From assembly GCA_000469685.2 (NCBI GenBank), contig LS997565.1, positions 44,724,666 through 44,788,665 of the forward strand: DNA of 64,000 nucleotides. Direction: 5' to 3'. Position numbers and translations under genes: made by a program. Source of the DNA: Haemonchus contortus (lineage: Eukaryota > Nematoda > Chromadorea > Rhabditida > Trichostrongylidae). Below the pieces are notes generated by a model. It saw nothing but the letters and a program-made list of their open reading frames with translations, was not told the origin of the DNA and did no database searches. Positions 24,760 through 35,900 of this stretch are shown piece after piece; within the stretch, counting starts at the first letter, position 1; each line of letters opens with the position of its first letter.

Positions 24760-27700
24760 ATGGTGCACAATGTGGCGCAAACAATTATTGAAGGTTTTTT
24801 GCATTATGCTACGTCTATTACCATCAGCTTCAAAGCAAAAACGTTTAAAAACGCGTTTTATGCGATCTTCGTGGCAACAGGTGAGTCATTGAAGTACTTC
24901 TGGTAATCATTAGAAAATACGCAACCGCATCTAGCCCTACAGTGAAAGAGTAGACCGATACGGAACAGCTTTACTTTGTCTGTACTACTTGAACTGATCT
25001 ATGAAACAGAGATTTGCCTACTTTTTTAGGCATCACTGACACTGCATCTCTCTTCACGTGCTGCTTTCTTCGACTGAACCGTGAGCTCGGCCTGGGAGAA
25101 GAATATCGAGTTGTCCTACTTTCCTGCTATATATTTAGTGGCTCCGCATTTATTGCACATTTATTAGGGGAAACACTTATCACGATCAATCGATATTCGG
25201 CTCTTTGTCTCCTCAATAAGTATGATTTGGTTAGTCATATTCCTACAGACAGTTTTTTATAGAATAACAGTGACAAATCCGATAAGTGTCAATTAGTGAG
25301 TTATTTTGAGAGCATCGTCCGCAATCTGGTGAGTATGTCTTTATTGCGAGCTGATGGGCAGAGGTGATGTAGTGAAGAGTAGCGCACTATCGCGCACGCA
25401 TTGTCGGGGTTCGAATCCCGGATTGATCGATTTTGCCTCAGCCAACCAAGCCTTTCATACCTCCGGGGTCGTCAATGGTTACCAGACTCGTTTGGGAGGA
25501 TAAAAGCACGTACTTATCCATCGGCTGGCCACCGCAACTAATTGTATAAGCCACACTCGCATTCAATACTCCACTACGATTCTAAATGGAAGTCGAGTGC
25601 AGGGCGCATCCCTTAAACGAGGCTGATTAACAACCAAAGACTTCACCCTTCATCTTAACTCTCCAAGTGGAAGCTGAATGCAGCACATCCTTTATTGAGA
25701 AGGCGAAACCAAAAAACTCACCCTTTATCCTTACCTCTACAGTGTTAATCGGAAAATCTTTCAAAATTTTTCCAAAATCAGTTCTACATCGCCTAGGAGG
25801 CAAGGCAACTCTGATGTTAGTAAAATAGGACAAGTCAAGTTCTCCCGATAGGAGTGAAAGAAATAATTTGAAGGAATCCTCAGCCTTCTTACGAAACAAT
25901 TTTATTGATAAGCTGGTTTCTCTGATGAGGATCATCGGCCACTGTCGGACTAGTTCTGGAGGTAACTACTAATAAACATGAACAGAAAATGTTTTTTTCA
26001 GATCTGGACTAAAAAGAATGTATGGGCAGCAGTAGTCATTCAGTACATCGTGTCCTTTGCCGTTTTCGCACATACCATTGGAGTAGAAATGATATACGTT
26101 CGTACCAGTGATGGTTCGGTTATATACAAAGGTATTGACAAGGGCACTGATGTGGTATGTTTCCTACAGTTCCCAGATGAGAGCCATCAGACTAACATAT
26201 ACGTAACCACATATGGAGGATAAAAAGATAAAGCCATTGGAAAATGATCAATTCCGTCTGTGTGATGCGCCCCCGCATTCGACTTCCATTCAAAATCCGA
26301 ATGGAAGTGGAATGCGAAGGCGCTGAGTGGTGCAATAATGCGCAAAGTAGTTTCGTCCAAAAAAATCCCATCTGTAAACTCAACAGTCCAGGTATTCGTT
26401 CAGAAGATCTCATCTGCTCTTATTATTCCGACATGTGGGTTTTTTGAATCACCTTCTCACCACCGTCCCACTGATCATCGATTTTCTCGAACGGGGACCA
26501 CTGACGTCTCCATTGCCTCTGTCTCGAGCCCGATTGGTCCAGTGGATCGTCCTCGCTCAAAGCACGCTAGGAATAGCATTTCTCTCGTTGAGAGCTCCGT
26601 GGACAATTTTCAATCACTCTTGTTACTCTTTCGAACCTTCGTTTGACGTCTAGAGGTATCCGGTCAGCAACCGCCCTAGTCTATCCTCCGCACCCGATCT
26701 TCGTTTCTTCGACGTCAGCAGCAGCGTCCCTGTTCTTCATTCGTTGGCGGAACTCGGCATTCCAGACTTCCTTCTGCCCTCGTCTGTATGGGGGGATTTC
26801 CTAGCGCTCTCCTTTCCATAGAGTCGGATGACGCTGGCTGCATGTTCGCCCTGCCATCGTAGCAAGTCTCCGAGGCGTACGTCGAAGAAGAAACGACCGC
26901 ACTGTGCGTGAGCGCGTAGCCTACAGTTCTCGTCCAGAATACACGCAGAACTAATATTGCCTACATCGCGGTGTCAGCTTGCGATATAATGTCATAGAGG
27001 TTCACAATTAGTCAAAATTGATCCGCTCTGATTCCAGTGGTATCACGAGAACATCGAGAGCTAGCTTATTTATTTATTTATTTGACTACACTCAATGGTG
27101 TGCCATACAGTATAAGGCATGGACTCTGAAGCAGTTCTTATGTCTCTTATGTCAACAACAAAAAAAAGAAGAAGAAGAGAAACTTAGAGGGGAGGAAAAT
27201 AAGGGAGTCTCAAGGCAAAGCCTGAGGTAATGAGCGAAACATCTGACTACGAAATAGTGGAACGAAGAAAACAGAGCAAGAACATCGTCTGATGGAACAT
27301 TGCTAGAGTCACACAGGAACCTCTCTTATGTGTTAATGCAAGCTGCTCTTCTCTGTGAAAAGAGGTATCTCAACAAGCTAGTGATCCACGGTATGAAGAC
27401 ACATGGAGGGCGAAGCTCTAAGGCTTGCTAGCAACTCAGCCCCACACTGAAAATGCATCAGGGGCAAAAGGCGACAAGCCCAAGGAGGACCTTGAGCGAG
27501 GGGATTCATCGTCTCACAGGCTCGCTAAACAGCTGGAACACATATAGATGAAGGCCACAGTATCATCGGAAGCCTACATCAATCTGCCCACTTCTTGCTT
27601 CGCAGAGCGAGACGAAAAATAGAATAAAATAATAAAAATAAAGAAAGAAATGCAATTTTCAATACAATCTGAAACAATCTGAGGAAGAAACAATATGGAA

Positions 27701-29482
27701 AGATAAGAGCTACGACAAACGAGAAGGAAATGCTCAAGTAGGGTGTAACTGAGAATCGATCCTGATGAATAGTTCCAGAGATGAGCATGTGAACGTCGCA
27801 TATGGATCAGTAGAATGGCAATCGCTAGAGGTAACTGAAATGTCAAAAAGAAATATGGCAAGGCCTAGACAATTTCTGGAATACCTAAGGTGCAGTAGAG
27901 GTCGAGCTTGCTTAGTCTACTCTTGAATATCCTACTGTTTGGCGCTTGAAGTACATGGGGCGGCAGAAGCTCGAACCATCTGGCACAACAATTAAAAAGA
28001 TTATTGAACAATAACGAATGGTTCTTCGCGTATATGGGGGCATGGTGAAGATTGGACCCACTTAATCATTCGCTAGTTGGTCTGAAAGTCCAGTACTTAC
28101 TCGCAGATAATCTCAACTCTTTTCGAAGAGCGCAAAACAAAACACTAGATCCGACATTACTCGCCAATACTGCAACTAATGAAGCGATAAGGATTTCAGT
28201 CGAACCCGGTACTGGGGAATGGTTACACCAGGCTTGGACCTATACCACAACATTCGAGTGAATACATGTTGGACTCTTTCAAGCTTTTCAATGCCTTTCT
28301 TAAAAAAAGGACTCCACACTTGTGAGCAATACTCTAAGTGAGGCAGTACATATGTTTTGTACAGACGTAATACTATGGATGAATCAGAGCACCTCGTATT
28401 TCTCATGATCAGGAACAAAACAGTCAGAGCTTTCCTAACGGCACTGTCGATGGGGCTGGAAAACTTCGAGCTAGTGTCGAAAATAACTCCGAGATCTTTA
28501 TTAGACTCAGTACTTAGGAGACATTTACCATTGATTAGTCATTTGCAATAGCACTACCGAAATGCATAACTAGACATTTGTTGAGATTCAATGGAATATC
28601 CCACGATGAAGCCCACTCTTCATCCTTTCCACCGAAAACCGAAGCGCTTGCTGCACTATTCCTTTATTCGTATCGTCATAAGCAGCGTATACTTTGATGA
28701 CGTCAGCATAGCATGCATGCAATAATGTACTACCACACTTCATGAAACTAAAAACGGGCTAGAAGTTGTTTAAGCTGTCAACTGGAGAACATTACAGCAT
28801 TATGATTTGTTTTGCAGATTATTAGAAGTACCTATTTCATAGCTTCTATGATATACGCTACTATAGGTATTTGTATTAATACGAGGATACTAATTGAATG
28901 GAGACGACTGCGGAAAATTGACGGTTGTTTGAAGGATCGCCACCATGATACGGTGAAAGACACCCTTCGCAGTCCACAACCATACCTTGAGCCAGAATTA
29001 TGGGAAGACGTATTTATAGCCAAAATAGACAGCCTTCATTGCCCCTGACATATTTTCAATTTAGGGTTTACTATTATATGCATTGGTGGCATACATATGT
29101 TCAATGCTTGTGTGTGCACAACAACTCACTAAAGCCATCGCTGTTAATGCTAGTATGGATGAATTGAGCGTATGGGCGTCAATGCAAGTTCGTTTATTTT
29201 TCTTGTACAACACAGTAGAATCGTAGGAAAATTCGAAATTCCGGTAAATGCATACAATGTGTTTCCATGCGAAAATTTTATGCAATATTTCAGTATTTTT
29301 GGATATACGATGTTATGGTCAGCGCTCCACCGTTTTCTCTTCTGTTGCTCTCTTCAGATCTCCGTCAAGAAAAACTCAACTCCTTTCGTCAGAACGCGAA
29401 TCAAAGTGTTATGACAATCTCTGTAACAGCTCCAAGCGCTAGGAAAACTGTTGATAGAAGAACTCAATCAATGTGCATCTAA
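24760..29482 (+). CDS. gene D: seven-transmembrane chemoreceptor, Srv-like, 306 aa, shortened TM1
   Basis: Predicted sensory G-protein-coupled receptor of the MVHNV subgroup (with F, G, I). Exons: 24760-24880, 25030-25229, 26002-26154, 28818-28952, 29065-29187, 29294-29482 (stop TAA), 921 bases, open, standard splice sites. Exon 1 is 121 bases instead of 133: an in-frame loss of about four codons leaves a short, less hydrophobic TM1. Exon 2 carries ITINRYSALCLLNKYD; exon 4 ends IEWRRLRKID; exon 6 has PPFSLLLLSSDLRQEK and a tail ending SMCI. Intron 2 holds a SINE; intron 3 holds a SINE tail, an RTE 3' end and a 1.7 kb LINE. Two MITEs fill the upstream gap. Its duplicate is pseudogene F. Probably expressible, but the TM1 deletion may impair it. 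Confidence 0.8.
25355..25650 (+). mobile_element. tRNA-derived SINE, gene D intron 2
   Basis: A nearly complete copy: GGTGATGTAGTG head, B box GGTTCGAATCC at about 25410, CCAACCAAGCCTTTCAT segment, TGGGAGGATAAAAGCAC segment, tail GATTCTAAATGGAAGT. The partner at the same place in F is 43090-43400. Confidence 0.85.
26225..26305 (-). mobile_element. SINE 3' tail fragment, gene D intron 3
   Basis: Reads the family tail in reverse (CATTCGACTTCCATTC). In F the equivalent insertion (43955-44212) is much longer, so D's copy was trimmed by deletion. Confidence 0.65.
26430..26995 (-). mobile_element. RTE-type retrotransposon 3' fragment, gene D intron 3
   Basis: On the minus strand the sequence gives the RTE C-terminal tail (QRQWRRQWSP, KIDDQWDGG) near 26500-26455 and upstream pieces resembling the RRRMKNRDAAADVEETKI-type region near 26750-26690. 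Frames are broken. A matching fragment in the same position and orientation lies in F intron 3 (44440-44995). Confidence 0.75.
27058..28760 (-). mobile_element. CR1/Jockey-like LINE, 5'-truncated, gene D intron 3
   Basis: The minus strand near 28715-28660 reads CYADVIKVYAAYDDTNKG, the YADD box of a non-LTR reverse transcriptase with its first D of the pair changed (YADV). Downstream, 28420-28176 reads KTYVLPHLEYCSQVWSPFFK then KGIEKLERVQHVFTRML, a well-known C-terminal RT region. The left end at 27063 is a TTTA repeat, as expected for the 3' tail. F intron 3 lacks it, so it inserted after the block duplication. Confidence 0.85.
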
Positions 29483-30410
29483 CCGTTCCTGATGAACACA
29501 TTCTTGTTCTGTGGTTTTTTTTTTTGATTTTTATTCATCTATGTAGAAACTCTTCTTCTCATTGAATCTCTTCTAACGATTGCTCGTCGCCCTATTATCG
29601 GCAGTTGATGTGACGTTACCCTCGATGCTAATGTTAGTAATCTGAAATCGATCCTTTGCAAGCAACTGTTAGAAATACATAAAAGTTTGAGCTCCTGAAA
29701 TTCGCCAATTTTGATATTACGTTGCAAGGTTTAGTAACAGTCAATGGTTTATGACAGGCATGTTCCATATTGCGGTTGGACCCCGGCCCGCACCGTATCC
29801 GAAATCTCTGCTCCTGTAAATGCTGTATCCCTCCACGGTAGGTCGCTGACAGTGAACTATTACCGGCAGGAACTCAGAAGAAGGGTAGCCGAGAAGGGTA
29901 GGTTGGAATGTCACAAGTACTGCCTAGAGTTTGGCCGCCTTGGGAGAAGAATGGAAGAAAATTGACCCGTGCGGGATTGGCATATTGGCTGAATCAAGGC
30001 TCCACCGATGCCAAGCCGTCATAGATGTCCACACCTCCGCTACGGACTATTAGACTAGTGGTTAGTTAGTTTCCACTTCATAATGACAGGGTTCAAATAG
30101 GCAAAATTTTCGGTCGTGTTCGAAAACTTAGTTTCTACTCTAAAGATTCGGTTCAAGTGAAGCAATTTTTCTGGACCTGTCTGAAGAAAAAAAAAATGAT
30201 TATGAAGTTTTGTGGGTTTTGACATGGGATCATAGTATCACTACTGTCGTTATCATACCAAAAATTGAGTCTGAAATTATAATAATTGTAGCAAAATAGG
30301 TTCATAGTCATCTCTTTCAAACAGTGCTGTATATTATAGCTCAATCCTTTATTAGATAATCAATACTGAAGGGTTTGTAGACAATATGAAACTAATGGTA
30401 CGGCTTTTAG
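29483..30410. other. junction between duplicated blocks (gene D flank to psi-B)
   Basis: The left part aligns with the gene F 3' flank (29590-29720 against 46540-46650). The right end, from about 30.3 kb, aligns with gene B intron 3 just before exon 4. The tandem-duplication breakpoint therefore lies between about 29.75 and 30.3 kb. No gene seen; a poly-T run is at 29516-29525. Confidence 0.6.
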
Positions 30411-31773
30411 ATTGTGAGGAACACAAATATTGTAGCCTGCATAATTTATGCTACTACAAGCCTGACTTTTAATATAAGACTGGCTATCGAATGGAAAAGA
30501 TTAACAAAAGTTGACGGTGGCCTAAAAATAGTTCTCATGACAAGGTAAAACACAAGCCCGTGTTATAGAAGCAGATGAATATCTCTGATCAGATTCAAAA
30601 TCAATGCAGGGTCTCCTGTTGTACGCACCGCTAGTGTTTATCGTTTCGATGCTGGTCTGTTTACAACAATTTACGAAGGCCGTCGCTGAGTTAACAAACA
30701 ACACTTCTCTGAACTTATGGGTGTTAGTGCTGGCTAGCTTCTCTTTATATTTGAGGAGCGAGGGTTTGAATAAAAAGTATTATCCTCACGAACTTGACGA
30801 GCTGTGGATAGGGTTGTGCTTCTCGTACTGAAGGGGTTAAAGCACAAGTATGGGCAGACTCGTACTTGAGCTTCTTGATCTGAAGAATCCGACCTTATGA
30901 GATTTTCGCATAGCGTACTGCGAAACAACTGCATTCAATGAAAACATCAGGCTTTTTATGGCTACATTGGACTCATTTCTATCGGACTTTCGAAATTTTC
31001 ATCGTCTATATTCTACAGCAATCAAACCTGTCACCTATTGCAAATCAGATTTTCCTTTGAACCAGCTCCGAGTGTGAAGAAACATGCAACCACATGAAGA
31101 AACATGCAACCACAGAGTATAATAAAAGCATTAGAACATTCGCTAGCACAGTTTCGTAGTAGTTTCCTCCACATTACTTCATTAAAATCTAGTGCAACTG
31201 ATGCCTAGCGCAACCCTGCTTTTCTTGTTTCGAGATAATGAGTTGCGGTATAGGATCCCTTGATGATCAGCAGGAAAAAGCAACATTTCACACTTACAAC
31301 ACTGCAATCTTTCTTCCATGGAATCCAATGTTTGATCAAAACACCCACGTCTATTACTGGATTTTACACGCAAACTTATGTAGTGTCTGCTGACAAGGAA
31401 CGTGCGTAAGATGGCAGACACTGTCAATAGACACTAGCACCGATCAAAACACCTTTCGAGCCCAATGATAGGACACTCTAATCGTAGCTTCAAAGATTTG
31501 TATCAAACAAAAAGATATGACCATGCCAACGGTAGTTAGTCAACATTAACTGCGCTGCAAAAAACTCAAGCATTGAATCATTCCCAAACAACTTCAGCAT
31601 AACTGGATGAACGACTTCATGGTTAGCATTCCTCCAATTTCCCTAGTGATGCTTTCTACGGAATTCCGTCAAAAAAATGTCAATTTTTTCTGGATGTGCG
31701 AGAAATCGAAGCATTGTAGCTCTGTTCGTTACTCAACCCAACTCTAAAAAATCTGTTGCTCTAAAATTTTGGG
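30411..31773 (+). pseudogene. psi-B: truncated copy of gene B (exons 4-6 only)
   Basis: Exon 4 (30411-30544) is one base short: an A is lost in the run at about 30524-30528, shifting the frame before HHDK. Exon 5 (30610-30732) is open (LLYAPLVFIVSMLVCLQQFT) but its donor is GCTAGC instead of GT. Exon 6 (31598-31773) starts HNWMNDFMVSIPPISLVMLS and then has a one-base insertion near 31680-31690; the old stop TGA has become TGG. No exons 1-3 lie upstream, where gene D ends. It was born truncated by the tandem duplication and then decayed. Confidence 0.85.
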
Positions 31774-32934
31774 AAGCCATGACGTAACATAGCTGTGTGT
31801 TTCAAATGTTTGTATTCAATATCGTCCCCTGAAGATATGGAAAAGACATTCCGTGCGCGAATGCTATGTGCAGTTCTCACTATATCCGACGCTATTGTTT
31901 TGTGAATGCTTTAGCCTCTGGTGTCTATGCAACATTACACTCCGATACACTGTAGTCTTTCATTGAAAAATGTTGTCGTAGCGTTTTGGATGAGTATGTA
32001 GTCTATATAATTGCTTGCGACGATCAGTCAATTCACAGTGCAATGCTTTCATCCTTCCAAACGAGGCTGGTATCAATCAACCGAACCAGAAATGATGGAA
32101 GGTTAGGGATGTGGATTGGAGAATGTCGATAGTCGCGCACCGTGCGTGTGTAGGAGCACGCCTCTTGCCTCTATCTCCTAGCCCTGTTTCATTGATACGG
32201 TAAACCCCTTTTTAAAGTGAGTAATCTTGTAGGTAAGAGTTGGAATTGCAGTTGTTCCGTGATTAGCTTAGGCCCTCGTCATCCAAGAAACAGAAAAGCA
32301 CATAAGTACAACGATAATCATGAAGAAAACATGGCGCAGATTTGGTCTCCAGTGAGTTCCGCCATATTGGTGGAACTGCCAAGAAAGGATCTAGCAGAAG
32401 CAATTCCGCTCGCAATTCATCTTGGCCATCTGAGTGTTCCATGAAAAGATAGACGACTTATCAGTTAACATTACGCTCCCTGAATATATTAATATCGTTG
32501 ACGTTTCTACTTCAACTCATTCTCATTCCAACCAATGCTTTTGAAAAGAGGAAGTGAGTATCTACCAGAATGGGTGAATATCACCTCTACTATTTGTTTT
32601 CATGAAAAGCTTGAAATGTTAGTCATGTTAGTCTTTCAATTCATGCGTATGTTTCCGTTTTTGTATTGGTTCCAATTAAAGCTCCTCCATTTATTTCGCG
32701 GACCAGCGACCATATTACATGAACAGTCAAACGCCAAAGATTACCACGTGTTGGCATATTACGATTGTCCACAGCCCCCTTCTATAATATTACTTCGAAA
32801 TCACCTCCCAGTTCAAAGCAAGTTAGGACTGGATTGCTTCCAGCAATGAATCCGTTTTACAGAGCATCGTTCAGATCGCTTGGTGAAGGTGAATTCAAAG
32901 AAAAAAAGAAGAGTCTTGAAAAACATCGGAAGAA
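31774..32934. other. psi-B to gene E spacer
   Basis: Collinear with the gene B-C spacer (11.9-12.56 kb and 13.9-14.0 kb) but without the mariner. No gene. It should contain the gene E promoter. Confidence 0.5.
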
Positions 32935-35900
32935 ATGGAGTTCAGTATGCTACATCTTATAATAGATACTCTAGTATTTTTACTGTACTCATTTGCTCTA
33001 TTCATAATCATCCGATCCAAATCAACAGTATTCAGAAGCGCGTTTTATTCAATATTTGTGGCAACAGGTGAGATACTCATTTAACTAAAATAATTATTAT
33101 TACATCACAGCACAGGGTGAGGAACTCAGCTGATGTCTCTTCACCCGGACGTCTCAACGTTCAGAAGACATCCTTGTGAGGGGGTTTAACACGTTGACGA
33201 CAGCGCGGGACACATATGTCCCGCGTTTTGCAGGCCACGTGGGACAGCGCGGGACACATATGTCCCGCGCTCATTTTGCAATTTTTTTAAGCGCATGCGT
33301 GAGTGATTAAAATGTTTCTTGTGTTCATATTACAGATCAAACACTAACAAAGCTATAAACATAGTGGTCCATAAAATGATCAGTTACGCTTCATTTTTGC
33401 ACAGGTTTTCTGAAACTCACAAAATTCTTCTTCGGCATTTATATTGAGATCAACAAGTAAGTAAAAATAAAAACATTGGAAGCAGGCTATTGAATGCAAG
33501 TTAGTATAATAGCTATTGAGGGAATGTTTTCTCATTTCATCAGCGCTCATTCTCACTGAAACTCTTTATTTTGTCGAATCCTGTAGCTATTGGTTTCTCT
33601 AACGATGAGGTTCAGAAACTCTCTATTCAGAAACAGTTCGTAGAAGTCTGTTGGTACCTGACAGTCATAAACAACAGCATGTAAGCCGGAGACACCACTA
33701 AAAGTCCAAGCATCATGCGGCGAAGCAACGCTTAACCACGATGAAATGCTTTCACTATAAGATTGTTCTTCTTCTGATTTAGATTCCAGACCTTCCATAA
33801 CATCTACTTCTTCTTTAGTAGCTCCTTGCTCTCCGTCGTCCGAAATCGCGCATCCTCTGGTAATCTGGATGTCCTCACTTCGCACTTCGGTGTCGGACGA
33901 TGGTCGAGTTGCAATGCATCTTCTAAGTTTTCTTCTATTCCGTATAAGCATTTGTTAGAGGGGATATTCATTATATAGAACACTTTTGTGCGCTTTTCAC
34001 TTTATTAATGCACTTACTAAGTAGCGATAGGTATTAAATGTAGGTTTCACACTCAAGCTTCGAAAATCGCGCCTCAAGAGACAGCGCGGGACATATATGT
34101 CCCGCGGTCGGCGCGGCCGCAAAATTGCGTCTGTCCCACACGGCCAAAAATGTCCAAACGTGCGTTGTCGTCAACGTGTTAAAGGACGCAACTGCTGTAC
34201 ACGATTAACTTAGGAACGCCAGAATTGGCCTAAATGGGATGAAACGGCCATGAATGGCCATTGAATGGGATGAAACGAGCACGGTACAAGGTTGTACGGA
34301 ATTCTCGTGACGACTCCCACGATCTATGATAATTCGCAGTTCCAGGAGCCCTCTGATTTGCTTAGACTTGGGACCCACCTGGTGGACGGTTACATGGTAA
34401 AATTATCACACCATCTTCAATCGTCACCACACCCGGCTCCGCGCTCACCTTTTCGACTGCTGTCCTTCATGCTTCGATATCACCTCGGATACTTGATTAT
34501 GTCTAGTGCCCCTTGGACGAGCCCTATCCACTAGACTACTCCGGCTTGCGACAAGGACGGATAGGAACGTTACTGTTGCCGGCTCGAGTAAATCAAATAT
34601 TAACTGGACGGTAGATGATACATGTTATGCAGGATTAGTGCAGTGTTTCATGATGTGGAGCCACCTTCATCCTAAAAATGCGACTAATCAAAATTTAGTG
34701 ACCAAGAGGGTAGGGTATGAGAGCTTCATGCTGAATTTATTTCAGGCTTTGCCGATATCGCCTCGCTCTTCTCTGCTTGTTCCCTCCGGGTGATCCGTGA
34801 ATCTAGCCTCGGAGAAGATTATGAGGTTTTTGCTCTGTTTTGCATAATGATTACTTATACGTCATTCATGGCCCACATGATTGGAAACCTGCTCATAACC
34901 ATCAATCGTTACTCCGCTCTTTGTCTCATGAACATATACAATGAGGTAGGTGGAGCTTTTCAGAGTTTTCAAATAATAAAGGAAATGATTCAAAGAAAAA
35001 TTTCAAATGTTCTGATAATCTTGATGGCCATCTCACTGCAGCAATGTAGGTGGAATCCTGCTGTGGAAAAAAACCCTTACAGCAAGATTCTGTGGAGGAA
35101 AAGGTTTAGAATTCTGGTTTCTTTTTCCTTTTTTTTTGAGGATTATTTGAGGATACGATAAGCCAGTGTTAAAATTTTAGAATTTGAAGAGCACCGCAGT
35201 AATAATAAAAGCGACACGAAGGCCTTTATCGAAGACTTGAATCGCCTTCAGGGCTTGTTGTTTGACGTACCAAGAACAGCATTGAACACGCTTGGTGCGG
35301 AATCCTCCCTATACCTGATTTCCATCATGAAAAGTTGCGTGATCTGCCTGTGTGGAAGAGTGAAAGACTGTTCACATAGTGCTGTAGTTCAACAGCCTCA
35401 CTTTTTGGCATGAGATGCTTGCTAAATTGGCCAGAATGGGAGGCAATTATGCATCCATGCATAAATCAAGTCAGCCAATGAACAAAGGATTACCTTGGTT
35501 TCACAGCTCGACAAGCATAAAGGAGAATTTCATGCTGCTCGTGACTTTGACATTAAATGCACAAATTTGGCTTACCAGACAGTATTGGTGTTAAAAAAAA
35601 ACTAGAGAGACTCACTGGATAACACTGGGCACCGAAGTCCAAGCATGAACAGCGAGAATGTGTCATCAAGTGCCTGCGTGAGCTTCGATCGTGTAAACTG
35701 ATGCGTGTGGAGGTGTCAGGGAATCTCACTTGCTCTATTGTCTTCGAAGTTGAGCAACCGTTCGGTATTGGTGGAATTGACATGACCAACTGGTTAGATT
35801 CTTATTAAACTGGAGGTCTTCAGAAGTATGACATAAAACCGAATAAGAGTTAGTCTGCATCCAGCAAAACATTCAAAATACTGAACTTCGGAAAGCATTC

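Noticed and set aside
34790..35161. 123-codon frame as a separate protein
   Set aside because: It is gene E exon 2 read past its donor at 34946. The clear splice site and partner exons explain it.
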